Shown piece by piece: positions 25,762 to 34,516 of a stretch of DNA of 64,000 nt. The stretch is from AAA164-E04 sp964342825. Its GTDB lineage: Bacteria; Verrucomicrobiota; Verrucomicrobiia; Limisphaerales; AAA164-E04. Each line of letters starts with the position of its first letter. Position 1 is the stretch's first letter. The DNA is taken from assembly GCA_964342825.1 (NCBI GenBank), contig CAYFHO010000014.1, positions 17,125 to 81,124 on the forward strand, written 5' to 3'. Made by a program: the position numbers and the translations under genes. The notes below the pieces were generated by a model, which made no database searches, had not been told where the DNA came from, and saw nothing but the letters and a program-made list of their open reading frames with translations.

Positions 25762-27261
25762 ATGCGCTTTATCCACTCCATTTTCGGAACACTTGCCGTG
25801 GTGTTGCTTGCGAATTCATCGCCTGTTCATGCTGCGGATCGGCCTAATATTATCCTTATCATTGCAGACGACTTGGCGTGGGACGACAGCGAACCGTATG
25901 GACATCCCACCATCCGAACACCAAATCTGACTCGAATGGCCAAGTCCGGCATGCGATTCGATCGAGCTTTTCTAACCATCAGTTCTTGCAGCGCGAGTCG
26001 ATCGAGCCTCATTACCTGTAAATATCCACATCGCACCGATGCCGAACAGTTACATTGGCCGCTACCTGGAAACCAAGTGACTTTTGTGGAATTGTTGCGC
26101 AGATCCGGGTACTGGACAGCCGCAGCTGGTAAATGGCATTTGGGTAACGAAATCAAAGATCGATTTGACCGTGTTTGGGAAGTCGATACTTCAGGTTTTC
26201 AACTTCCATCTGGCAAAGCCGGGGAAACAGGGAAGTTTCAAGAAACAGCCATTGGGGACGCCAGGAGCGGATGCGCCGATTGGTTAACCGCCTTGAATGC
26301 TCGTCCGAAGGATCAACCGTTTTTTCTTTGGCTTGCTGCCCTGGATCCACATCGACCCTATGACGAAGGCATCCTGGAAAACCCCCACAAACCTGAGGAC
26401 GTTATTTTACCACCCTATGTGCCCGACACACCCGAAGTTCCTAAAGATATGGCACTTTATTACGATGAAGCCACCCGCTTGGATCGATTCATCGGCAAAG
26501 TCATGGATGCATTGGAGGATCAGAGGATTGCGAAAAATACATTGATTGTCTTTATCAGCGACAATGGCCGCCCTTTCCCAAGGGACAAAACCACACTTTA
26601 TGACAGTGGAATTCGGACCCCCATGTTTGCTGTATGGCCCCAAAAAATCGAACCTCATTCTATTTGCAAAGAAATGCTGAGCTCCATTGATCTTGGAGTT
26701 GGTTTTCTGGAACTTGCAGGAATTCCCATCCCGCAAGACATGGATGGCCAATCCTTTGCCCCTTTATTGAGCAACCCAAGACAAGCCATCCGAAATTACT
26801 GTTTTGCTGAAAAACACTGGCATGACTACGAAGACCACTCAAGGGCGGTAAGGTCTCACCGCTACAAATATATCCTCAATGATTATCATGATCTCCCCAT
26901 GACTCCCCCGGCGGATGCGGTGAGAGGGCCGGTATTTCAAACCATGCTGAAACTCCATGAAGCTGGCAAACTTGAATCACATCAACAGCAGTGCCTCGCC
27001 CTCCCGCGTCCCAAAGAAGAACTATATGATCTCGTCAAAGATCCACACGAGATCAACAACCTTGCAAACAACCCGGCATACCAGACCGTGTTGCAGAAAC
27101 ACCGACAAGTCATGCAAACCTGGAGGCAAGCCACACAAGACAGAATTCCATCTGTTCGAACCCCTGATGAATTCGACCGCCGAACCGGGGGCGTCACCCC
27201 CGCTCGCATACGCCCACGCCCATCAAAGGCGGAAATGATGAAGACCATCCTTAAGCCATAA
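25762..27261 (+). CDS. Secreted sulfatase
   Basis: A 499-residue alkaline-phosphatase-superfamily sulfatase with a signal peptide (IHSIFGTLAVVLLANSSPVHA). Metal-binding DD in NIILIIADDLAWDD (36-37), catalytic motif C76-S-A-S-R80 (the C-x-A/P-S-R formylglycine site, alanine in place of the common proline), KWHLG near 125, and FISDNGRPF near 270 with the C-terminal metal ligands. The active Cys must be converted to formylglycine by a maturase, which is not in this window. The family cuts sulfate esters or sulfamates from polysaccharides; similarity in layout to N-sulfoglucosamine sulfohydrolases suggests but does not prove a glycan substrate. Confidence 0.93.
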   Translation: MRFIHSIFGTLAVVLLANSSPVHAADRPNIILIIADDLAWDDSEPYGHPTIRTPNLTRMAKSGMRFDRAFLTISSCSASRSSLITCKYPHRTDAEQLHWPLPGNQVTFVELLRRSGYWTAAAGKWHLGNEIKDRFDRVWEVDTSGFQLPSGKAGETGKFQETAIGDARSGCADWLTALNARPKDQPFFLWLAALDPHRPYDEGILENPHKPEDVILPPYVPDTPEVPKDMALYYDEATRLDRFIGKVMDALEDQRIAKNTLIVFISDNGRPFPRDKTTLYDSGIRTPMFAVWPQKIEPHSICKEMLSSIDLGVGFLELAGIPIPQDMDGQSFAPLLSNPRQAIRNYCFAEKHWHDYEDHSRAVRSHRYKYILNDYHDLPMTPPADAVRGPVFQTMLKLHEAGKLESHQQQCLALPRPKEELYDLVKDPHEINNLANNPAYQTVLQKHRQVMQTWRQATQDRIPSVRTPDEFDRRTGGVTPARIRPRPSKAEMMKTILKP

Positions 27262-27351
27262 TGAGATTCCAAACTTGCAATTTCAAAAGGATAATGTCCA
27301 TTAACTGAACCACGTAAAACAACAGGGAATACTCCCATTCAACATTGCCTC

Positions 27352-28104
27352 ATGCGAACCTTCACCAAAACAACAAGACCACTTCAGGTGGGCACCCTGA
27401 TTTTTTTGCTCGCTATTACTGTCAGTGATGCACAAGAAGCGTCCTCTGATAAGCCGCCCCATTACCAAACGATGCCTCGCCCAAGCAGGGATGGAATTGG
27501 CAAAGTTTATCAAGGCCGTGAAATTTCCCATGTAATGGGGCATTTAGGGGCGAATTGGCTGGAACGCCCCGAACGTTTTCAGGAAGAAAGACCCGACTTG
27601 CTCATCGAAGCCCTGGGCATCCGTCCCGGCCAGGTGATCGCGGACATAGGAGCGGGTAGTGGCTATTTCACCCGCCGTCTGGCAGCCAAGGCTGGCGCTG
27701 AAGGAAAGGTGCTTGCCGTGGACATTCAACCGGAAATGTTGGAAATTTTGAAACGCAACCTTGAACGCGAGGGTATTCGAAATGTGGAAATGATTCAGGG
27801 AACAGAAAAATCTCCCAATCTTCTGGAGGCATCGGTGGATTTGGTTTTGATGGTGGATGTTTACCATGAGTTTTCCTATCCACACGAAATGATGACGGCC
27901 ATACATCAGGCATTAAAACCAAATGGAATGGTGGTTTGGGCCGAATATCGTTTGGAGGATCCACGAGTGCCCATCAAATTGTTGCACAAAATGTCCAAGA
28001 AACAGGTCAAAAAAGAAGCTGAATTTCAAGGCTTTGAGTGGGTCCGAAGTTACGAGGCCCTCCCGAGGCAACACCTTCTTTTCTTCAAGAAAGCTAGCAA
28101 TTGA
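27352..28104 (+). CDS. SAM-dependent methyltransferase-like protein with signal peptide
   Basis: A 250-residue protein. Class I methyltransferase fold: motif I VIADIGAGSGYFTRRLA near 98-114, acidic end of strand 2 in VLAVDIQPEML, motif IV region DLVLMVDVYHEF, and LKPNGMVVWAEYR. The N-terminus (PLQVGTLIFLLAITVSDAQ) is a clear signal peptide, which is odd because S-adenosylmethionine is cytoplasmic. Similar exported methyltransferase-like proteins occur in PVC bacteria and Acidobacteria, from memory. It is followed 31 bp later by a secreted cyclophilin. Substrate unknown; it might be inactive or bind a different ligand outside. Confidence 0.85.
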   Translation: MRTFTKTTRPLQVGTLIFLLAITVSDAQEASSDKPPHYQTMPRPSRDGIGKVYQGREISHVMGHLGANWLERPERFQEERPDLLIEALGIRPGQVIADIGAGSGYFTRRLAAKAGAEGKVLAVDIQPEMLEILKRNLEREGIRNVEMIQGTEKSPNLLEASVDLVLMVDVYHEFSYPHEMMTAIHQALKPNGMVVWAEYRLEDPRVPIKLLHKMSKKQVKKEAEFQGFEWVRSYEALPRQHLLFFKKASN

Positions 28105-28135
28105 TTCATAATTCACTACTCTCAAACTTTTAGGC

Positions 28136-28996
28136 ATGAAAATTACTAACTTATTCCGACAAGGAGCCGCCATGGTGACGGCCGTGGCTCTTTTCACAAC
28201 CAGCTTTTCAATGAAATCACAAGCCGCAGAAGGCAAAGAAGCAACCCATCCGGTGGTTGTCATGAAAACTTCTCAAGGAAATGTGCGCCTGGAACTCTGG
28301 CCTGAAGCCGCCCCTGAGACTGTTAAGAATTTTATCGATCTTGCTGAAGGACGCAAAGCCTTCAAGGATCCAAAGTCCGGTGAGGAGGTTACAAAACCCT
28401 TTTACGATGGCCTCACCTTCCATCGCGTGATCAAGGATTTCATGATTCAGGGGGGGTGCCCACTCGGAACCGGGACCGGTGGTCCTGGATATCAGTTCAA
28501 GGATGAGATCAATGCTGTTGGGTTGGGGTTGGATAAGCTGGATGCAATTCGGGAAGGCCAGACACATCCATGGCTACTCATTCGCTCTCAAGATCAATTT
28601 CAACGCTCCATCCTGGGGCCGGCTCTGCAAAAAATGGGGATCAAGACAGAAGAAGAATTCAAAGCCAGGATCGAAGAGATTCAGAAAACCGTCAATGCCA
28701 TGTCATTGCTCGATGTTTACACCAACCAGGGCTACGTTTTCGATAAGAGTCTCGCACCTAAGAAACCGCTCAAAGGAGTCATCGCCATGGCAAACTCAGG
28801 TCCCAACACCAACGGATCTCAGTTTTTCATCAATGTGGAGGACACCCATCACCTGACAGGTAAGCATACGGTTTTCGGTAAAGTCATCGAAGGAATGGAT
28901 GTGGTTGAAAAGATCAGCCTCCTGGAAACCGACGCCTCCAGTAAGCCAAATACCCCGGTGGTCATTGAATCCATTCGTGTGGAAAAGAAAGACTAG
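28136..28996 (+). CDS. Secreted cyclophilin-type peptidyl-prolyl isomerase with a central insertion
   Basis: A 286-residue protein with a signal sequence (AAMVTAVALFTTSFSMKSQAA). Cyclophilin core: VVMKTSQGNVRLELWPEAAP, FYDGLTFHRVIKDFMIQGGC with the catalytic Arg, then GVIAMANSGPNTNGSQFFIN and HLTGKHTVFGKVIEGMDVV. Between residues of about 120 and 205 an extra charged helical stretch (FQRSILGPALQKMGIKTEEE) interrupts the core, making the protein about 100 residues longer than a minimal bacterial cyclophilin. It assists proline isomerisation during folding in the periplasm. It ends at a strong terminator shared with htpG. Confidence 0.92.
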   Translation: MKITNLFRQGAAMVTAVALFTTSFSMKSQAAEGKEATHPVVVMKTSQGNVRLELWPEAAPETVKNFIDLAEGRKAFKDPKSGEEVTKPFYDGLTFHRVIKDFMIQGGCPLGTGTGGPGYQFKDEINAVGLGLDKLDAIREGQTHPWLLIRSQDQFQRSILGPALQKMGIKTEEEFKARIEEIQKTVNAMSLLDVYTNQGYVFDKSLAPKKPLKGVIAMANSGPNTNGSQFFINVEDTHHLTGKHTVFGKVIEGMDVVEKISLLETDASSKPNTPVVIESIRVEKKD

Positions 28997-29008
28997 AATT
29001 TTACAAAG

Positions 29009-29048
29009 AAAAAGGCCCCCGAGCTTTGTAATACTCGGGGGTCTTTTT
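29009..29048. terminator. Bidirectional intrinsic terminator between the cyclophilin gene and htpG
   Basis: AAAAAGGCCCCCGAG (29009-29023) pairs with CTCGGGGGTCTTTTT (29034-29048), one G-T wobble, 10-base loop, with A/T tracts on both sides. Confidence 0.9.
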
Positions 29049-29103
29049 GTTGGATAAGGGTTCTACCTGGATTTGACCTGAATCAAAACTTCAGGGAATG
29101 CGA

Positions 29104-30954
29104 TTATTTGCTGGTGGTGAGCACCTGCTCAAGTAATTGATTCAATTGCTTCACCATGGTCTTGGGATCTTCAACGACACCGGCAGCCAAACGTGCGTTG
29201 TCGAACAACTGCTCAGTCACTTTTGTGGCGAGAATCTCATTGGAGGCCTTTAAGGAATGCAACTGAGAAACAATGGGGTGTCGCGGATTCAGTTCCATGT
29301 CCAACTTCACGGGGCCTGCATCCTGATTCATGGATTTCATGAATCTGCGCATACCGGCGGTCATGGTTTTGTCACTGTCCAGAACGACCGCAGGGCTGTC
29401 AACCAATCGAGTGGAAATACGAACTGATTCCACCTTGTCACCCAACTTGTCCTTGGCCCATTTAGCCAATGCCTCAGCATCCTTTTCAGAAAGTTGCTCA
29501 GCCTTTTTTTCTTCGTCCTCAATCTTTAAATCCGCTTTCTCAGCAGAGGTGAGAGATTTCTCCTCGAACTGCCCAAGGTGATCCATGACAATTTCGTCGA
29601 TCGGGTCGTAAAGAAACAGCACCTCATATTTCTTCGCTTTGAACACTTCCAGATAAGGACTCTCTTCGGCGGCATCACGACCGGAAGCCAGAAGGTAATA
29701 AATCTCGGTTTGCCCTTCCGGCATGCGTTCAATGTATTCCTTGAGTGAAGTCTTTTGATCCCTGTCGATACTGGTCGATTCGAATCGCAACAACTTGGCA
29801 AGGTTATCGCGATGAGTAAAATCAGTTGCGACACCTTCCTTCAAAAACTTGTGATACTGATCATATACCTTATAGAAGGTTTCAGAATCTTTTCGGCTTA
29901 ATTCATCAAGATGCTTGAGAAAACGCGTCGTCAAAACCTTGTTCAACTTTTGCATCAACGCGCTGTCCTGCATGGTTTCACGGGAAATGTTCAATGGCAG
30001 ATCTTCACTATCGACCACGCCTTTCAAGAAACGCAACCAATCAGGAAACAGGCCCTCGGCCTTGGATTGAATCAACACCTTGCGGCAATACAGGTGAACT
30101 TCACTTTCGCTCCGTGAAATCCCCATGTTCTCCATATTCTTGGCAGGGACATACAAGAGTGACTGAATGGCCAAGGGAGCATCGGCTGAAAAATGAAGTC
30201 GAGTCAAAGGATCCTCATGATCATGTCCGATGTAGTGGTAAAACTCTTTGTATTCTTCCTCGGTGACTTCACTTTTACTTCGTGTCCAGATGGCACTCAC
30301 CTTGTTCACCACTTCACCATTCAGTTCGATGGGAAAAGTGACGAAATTCGAATACTGCTTGATGATCGACTCCACACGCATCTTTTGGGCGAAATCTTTA
30401 TCCTCATCTTTGAGTTTGATGAAAATGCGTGTGCCGCGCGGACAATCGGGAGTTTCCTCAATCTCGTAAGTGCCGGCTCCCTGCGAAATCCATGTGTGAC
30501 CTGGTTTATCTGCGACAAAGGAACGCGTATGAACTTTAACTTCCTCGGCAACCATGAACGCCGAGTAAAATCCCACCCCAAATTGGCCTATGAGGTTGGC
30601 ATCCGGTTTTTCCTTTCCTTCGGCAATTTGTTTAAGGAAGGCTTTGGAACCAGAATGAGCGATGGTGCCCAAATTCTCGACCAATTCATCGCGAGTCATC
30701 CCAATGCCAGTATCCGTGATAGTAATCGTGTTGGCCTTATCGTCGGTGGCAATAGTGATTTTCAGCTCGGTATCGGGTTCATGGATTTCCTTCCCTGCTG
30801 TTTGATGGAACCTCAACTTCTCACAAGCATCCGATGCATTAGAAATCAGTTCCCGGATAAAAATTTCCTTATCCGTGTAGAGGGAATGAATAACAATATC
30901 CAGCAACTGCTGGATTTCCGCCTGAAATTCATGTTTTTCCGTTTTTTGACTCAT
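29104..30954 (-). CDS. htpG: Chaperone protein HtpG (bacterial Hsp90)
   Basis: A 616-residue ATP-dependent chaperone; cytoplasmic. GHKL ATPase motifs: EIFIRELISNASDACEKL with the catalytic Glu and Mg-binding Asn, TITDTGIGMT, and IGQFGVGFYSAF. The middle domain is recognisable at SRETMQDS, and the C-terminal dimerisation domain is complete. Length is normal for HtpG (about 610-640). No heat-shock promoter or CIRCE element could be identified upstream. Transcribed toward the convergent cyclophilin gene, with a shared terminator. Confidence 0.97.
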   Translation of the reverse strand: MSQKTEKHEFQAEIQQLLDIVIHSLYTDKEIFIRELISNASDACEKLRFHQTAGKEIHEPDTELKITIATDDKANTITITDTGIGMTRDELVENLGTIAHSGSKAFLKQIAEGKEKPDANLIGQFGVGFYSAFMVAEEVKVHTRSFVADKPGHTWISQGAGTYEIEETPDCPRGTRIFIKLKDEDKDFAQKMRVESIIKQYSNFVTFPIELNGEVVNKVSAIWTRSKSEVTEEEYKEFYHYIGHDHEDPLTRLHFSADAPLAIQSLLYVPAKNMENMGISRSESEVHLYCRKVLIQSKAEGLFPDWLRFLKGVVDSEDLPLNISRETMQDSALMQKLNKVLTTRFLKHLDELSRKDSETFYKVYDQYHKFLKEGVATDFTHRDNLAKLLRFESTSIDRDQKTSLKEYIERMPEGQTEIYYLLASGRDAAEESPYLEVFKAKKYEVLFLYDPIDEIVMDHLGQFEEKSLTSAEKADLKIEDEEKKAEQLSEKDAEALAKWAKDKLGDKVESVRISTRLVDSPAVVLDSDKTMTAGMRRFMKSMNQDAGPVKLDMELNPRHPIVSQLHSLKASNEILATKVTEQLFDNARLAAGVVEDPKTMVKQLNQLLEQVLTTSK

Positions 30955-31009
30955 GGGTGATGAAGTAAAATATACTTTTCCAATTCGTCAAGAGGGGACA
31001 TGCAAGTTT

Positions 31010-32125
31010 TCACCGGATCATGATATTTTTTGCCTGCTCGGGATCAATCTTTTCAATCGCGCGACGGCAATGCTGGCCAATCCCTGAAAAATCATTGTTC
31101 AAAGTTCGAATCAGTTGCGGAATGGCCCTGGAAGCCCCCGGCCCAAGGTCACCAATGGCATCGGCAGCAGACATACGGACTCCGAAATTCTCATCACTCA
31201 GCAATTTGAGCATTCCATCCAGACTTCCAAGGGCACTGGAACCTAAACGCCCCAAACCAAGAACAGCATATCGGCGCACTTCATCGGACGGATCATTGAG
31301 CCCCTCCTCCAAATATCGAATGTGCTCAGGCGAAGGTAGAGCAATGGCCGATAAAAGCTGAATCGCAATTCGTCGAGTGTGACTGCCTTGCATGGTGTCC
31401 AATAGAGGCTTCAGTTCGGGCATGGCTTTATTTGCATCCACTTTGGAAATGATGGCAACAACGACTGCTTTGTTTTGAATGGTTTTGTCCGAGTGTCCGA
31501 ACAGTCCGATAAGCTCATCTTCCAAAGGCTTGGCTTCCCATCTTTGGTTACGAACAAATTCAAGTGCAGCCTTGATGGTTTTCGCATTGTTTCCGCGTAA
31601 GATGGATTTCAAAGTCGGATAAACCTGTTTGGGATCGGGTTGATATGCATCCAAAACCCTCAAAGAAGCTGCCTGATCCTCACCCCTTCCGTGTATCAGA
31701 ATCTGGATCATGGAATCCTCGACACTTTCACTCCATAACTCGGGTGCATTTTTCAACAAATCTTCTGCAATCATCGCTTGGGGATGTATCCTGTTGGATC
31801 TTTGTCCGTATTGAAAAAAGCGATCCATGAGCCCGGCTATGAGCGTATTGCTTTCATACACCCGCGCCAGTAATCCACTGCGAGGTCTGAGCCTGGAAGC
31901 AAGGTGCGGGACTGCATCTGTCCCCATGGCATAAATCGCTGATTGAGCACGATCAGGGGAGATGCCCTTTTGGTAAAAATTCATCCACGAGGAAAAACTC
32001 CGCCCATCATGGCGGGGCTCTGCGTGGTAAAAAAGCCAGGATACCCCCAGCAGGCAGATGAATGCCAGTGGAGGTACCCAGGTTTTAAATCTGGATTGGA
32101 TAGAGTTCTTAGAAGACTCAGACAT
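31010..32125 (-). CDS. Membrane-anchored HEAT-repeat protein
   Basis: A 371-residue protein with one N-terminal helix (PPLAFICLLGVSWLFY, about 18-33) and an extracytoplasmic array of HEAT/PBS-lyase-like repeats, clearest near the C-terminus: DPSDEVRRYAVLGLGRLG and DENFGVRMSAADAIGDLG followed by ASRAIPQLIRTL. Such arrays are protein-binding scaffolds. The ATG at 32125 overlaps the stop of the upstream TIM-barrel gene by 8 bp; a GTG at 32128 is an alternative start. Translational coupling suggests a shared task. Function unknown. Confidence 0.8.
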   Translation of the reverse strand: MSESSKNSIQSRFKTWVPPLAFICLLGVSWLFYHAEPRHDGRSFSSWMNFYQKGISPDRAQSAIYAMGTDAVPHLASRLRPRSGLLARVYESNTLIAGLMDRFFQYGQRSNRIHPQAMIAEDLLKNAPELWSESVEDSMIQILIHGRGEDQAASLRVLDAYQPDPKQVYPTLKSILRGNNAKTIKAALEFVRNQRWEAKPLEDELIGLFGHSDKTIQNKAVVVAIISKVDANKAMPELKPLLDTMQGSHTRRIAIQLLSAIALPSPEHIRYLEEGLNDPSDEVRRYAVLGLGRLGSSALGSLDGMLKLLSDENFGVRMSAADAIGDLGPGASRAIPQLIRTLNNDFSGIGQHCRRAIEKIDPEQAKNIMIR

Positions 32126-32999
32126 CACAGGTACGCACTGCCTCGTACAAGCTTCCGAGCGGGTGCCGGACCGGGATAAATTCCTGGGCGATGTATCCTT
32201 TGAATCCAGTTTCTACGATAGCCTTACAAATGGCAGGATAGTTGAGTTCCTGTGTTTCGTCGATTTCATTTCGACCGGGATTTCCACCTGTGTGATAGTG
32301 CCCGATGTAAGGATGGAATTCTTTGATATTTCGTATCACATCCCCCTCCATAATCTGCATATGATAGATATCGTAAAGGAGTTTGAAACGTTCGGAACCT
32401 ATGCGCTTGGCCAAAGCAACACCCCACTCTGTGTGATCACATTGATAATCCTTGTGATTCACTTTGCTGTTCAGCAGTTCCATACAGACGGTCACCTTGT
32501 ATTTTTCGGCGGTTTTCATGACCTTCTCCAGGCCTATGGCGCAGTTTTCCAACCCCTGCTCATCGTCCAATCCTTCCCGGTTACCCGAAAAACAGATGAT
32601 GTTGGGAAAGCCGGCATCGGCAACCTGCGGAATCATGCGCTCGAATCCTTCAATTAAATTGGCATGATGCTCGATGCGATTAAATCCTTTGGTGATGCCA
32701 CCAGGTCCGTTGGACATGGCGCAAACTAGACCATACTTTTGAATCACTGGAAACTGTTCCGGGGTGAGTAATTCAATAGAATGCATCCCAAATTGCGAGG
32801 CAGCTTCTGCGAGTTCTTCCAGACTCAGCTTCGGGTAGCACCATTTACAAACGGAGTGATTCACATTTCCATTGAGTTTTACCGGCTTGATATTGGCAGC
32901 TTCAAGTTGTGAAGCGATGGACGAACTGGCGGCAGCAGCCATACCCGTGGCGGTCAAAGATTTCAATGCACCACGACGTGAAATTTTTTGATTCATCAT
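32118..32999 (-). CDS. Tat-exported TIM-barrel protein, hydroxypyruvate isomerase-like
   Basis: A 293-residue protein with a twin-arginine type signal (KISRRGALKSLTATGMAAAA). The barrel resembles hydroxypyruvate isomerase (Hyi) proteins: SVCKWCYPKLSLEELAEAA at the start, VCMELLNSKVN with the metal-binding Glu, LLYDIYHMQIMEGDV with Asp and His, GHYHTGGNPGRNEID, and YIAQEFIPVR with the last Glu. Family knowledge: interconversion of hydroxypyruvate and tartronate semialdehyde, or related sugar-acid isomerisation. Two ATGs in tandem (32999, 32996) are possible starts. Coupled to the HEAT-repeat gene. Real substrate unknown. Confidence 0.87.
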   Translation of the reverse strand: MMNQKISRRGALKSLTATGMAAAASSSIASQLEAANIKPVKLNGNVNHSVCKWCYPKLSLEELAEAASQFGMHSIELLTPEQFPVIQKYGLVCAMSNGPGGITKGFNRIEHHANLIEGFERMIPQVADAGFPNIICFSGNREGLDDEQGLENCAIGLEKVMKTAEKYKVTVCMELLNSKVNHKDYQCDHTEWGVALAKRIGSERFKLLYDIYHMQIMEGDVIRNIKEFHPYIGHYHTGGNPGRNEIDETQELNYPAICKAIVETGFKGYIAQEFIPVRHPLGSLYEAVRTCDV

Positions 33000-33270
33000 A
33001 AGCTTATGGGTTGAACGGATGCCTATTCGAACGAAATCATTGCTTGGCGTCAAACGGAATTGAGCGTGCAAAAAAGTCTATCGCTTGAAAACCCACGACC
33101 AATCCATGTGAACCAGCCTGGTATTTCGATGCAACTCACCGGCCAACGTCGTGTGCGACCACTGAATGAACTGAGGATTTTGATGCTTGCTCCTCACTCT
33201 TTTTGATTTTCTCCTTTGACCCTCCAATGGGTAACGGTTACCTTCGCCACTCGTATCATTGGAGATCCGA

Positions 33271-34506
33271 ATGAAAAAACCGACACTGTTTATTATCTTT
33301 CTGATCGTTTTTGTCGACTTGGTGGGTTTCGGCATCGTACTGCCGTTGCTTCCTGTTTATTCTGAACGATTTGGCGCTTCTGGTTTCACCATCGGATGCA
33401 TCATTGCCTCCTACAACCTGATGCAGTTCTTCTTTGCGCCGGTCTGGGGCAAGCTTTCGGATCGGGTCGGACGGCGGCCAATTATTTTGATGAGCACCGC
33501 GGGCTCGACCATTTCATACGCGATTTTTGGATATGCCAGCACTCTGACGGGTACGTATGGTTTGATGATCCTGCTTATGTCCAGAATGCTGGCAGGGATC
33601 TTTGGAGCCAACCTTTCTGTCGCTTCGGCTTATGTTGCCGATATAACACCTCCTGAAAAACGTTCGCGTGGCGTAGGACTGGTGATTGGAATGGGGTTTG
33701 GCCTGGGCTTTATTTTTGGTCCGGTCATAGGAGGATTGAGCGCCCAGGTGTGGGGACTTTCCGGGCCGGGCTGGGTTGCGGCAACCATTTGTTTGATTAA
33801 TTTTGTGGCCGCCTGCTTTGTTCTTGCTGAAAGCAGGAGTAAAGATGCCAAACCGGCGGTCCGACGCCCTCAGTTGCAGCAATGGATGCACACGCTGGGT
33901 CAACCCAAGCTACGATTACTGATCGTCCTGGTATTTCTTGCCACCCTTTGTTTTGCATGTTTTGAAAGTACGCTGCCGTTGTTGTTGATGAATTATTTCG
34001 GTTACAAACTGTCTGATTGTTATTACCTGCTGGCCTATTCAGGCTTCATCGCAGCGGGAGTCCAGGGAGGGGCGATAGGCAAACTGGTCAATCGTTTCGG
34101 TGAAAAACCGCTGATCTTCGCCAGTTTTTTTGGTTTGACAGCCAGTTTTGTCATGATTCCGGTCACGGCAAACCTTTTCTGGATTTTGCTCTCCCTGGCA
34201 GTTTACGCCATTTTTTCAGGGATCAATCGAGCCCCTCTCACTGGATTGATCTCAATTGTTTCACCTGATAACGAACAAGGAACAAATTTGGGCGTTTCAC
34301 AAAGTGCTTCGGCAATGGCTCGCATCATAGGGCCTCCATTCGCCACGACTCTATACGGCATTCATATGCCACTTCCGTATTGGGTATGTGGCGGGATTGC
34401 CTTGGCCGCCGGCGGAATAGCTGGAATGTATCTGACCAAGATTCTGGGACAAACCAAGGATGGAAAAGGCGGTGGCAAGGCCACCGATGCACCGGTTGCT
34501 CCTTAA
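33271..34506 (+). CDS. Major facilitator superfamily exporter, TetA/DHA1-like
   Basis: A 411-residue, 12-helix transporter. Opening helix FIIFLIVFVDLVGFGIVLPLL and motif A GKLSDRVGRRPIIL between helices 2 and 3 are those of the DHA1 drug:H+ antiporter (TetA-like) group. An antiporter motif C type segment is visible in GLGFIFGPVIGG. A Shine-Dalgarno GGAG at 33261-33264 stands 6 bases before the ATG, which excludes the in-frame TTG at 33259. The next gene begins 10 bp after its stop. Efflux is likely; the substrate is not predictable, and tetracycline resistance should not be assumed. Confidence 0.9.
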   Translation: MKKPTLFIIFLIVFVDLVGFGIVLPLLPVYSERFGASGFTIGCIIASYNLMQFFFAPVWGKLSDRVGRRPIILMSTAGSTISYAIFGYASTLTGTYGLMILLMSRMLAGIFGANLSVASAYVADITPPEKRSRGVGLVIGMGFGLGFIFGPVIGGLSAQVWGLSGPGWVAATICLINFVAACFVLAESRSKDAKPAVRRPQLQQWMHTLGQPKLRLLIVLVFLATLCFACFESTLPLLLMNYFGYKLSDCYYLLAYSGFIAAGVQGGAIGKLVNRFGEKPLIFASFFGLTASFVMIPVTANLFWILLSLAVYAIFSGINRAPLTGLISIVSPDNEQGTNLGVSQSASAMARIIGPPFATTLYGIHMPLPYWVCGGIALAAGGIAGMYLTKILGQTKDGKGGGKATDAPVAP

Positions 34507-34516
34507 AGGCAAGGAC

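Noticed and set aside
30193..30960. 255-residue plus-strand frame
   Set aside because: Exact antisense of htpG, whose identity is certain; the frame is a shadow of its codon use.
33078..33335. 85-residue minus-strand frame between the TIM-barrel and MFS genes
   Set aside because: It overlaps the MFS start and its Shine-Dalgarno, is rich in basic residues without pattern, and has no family look.
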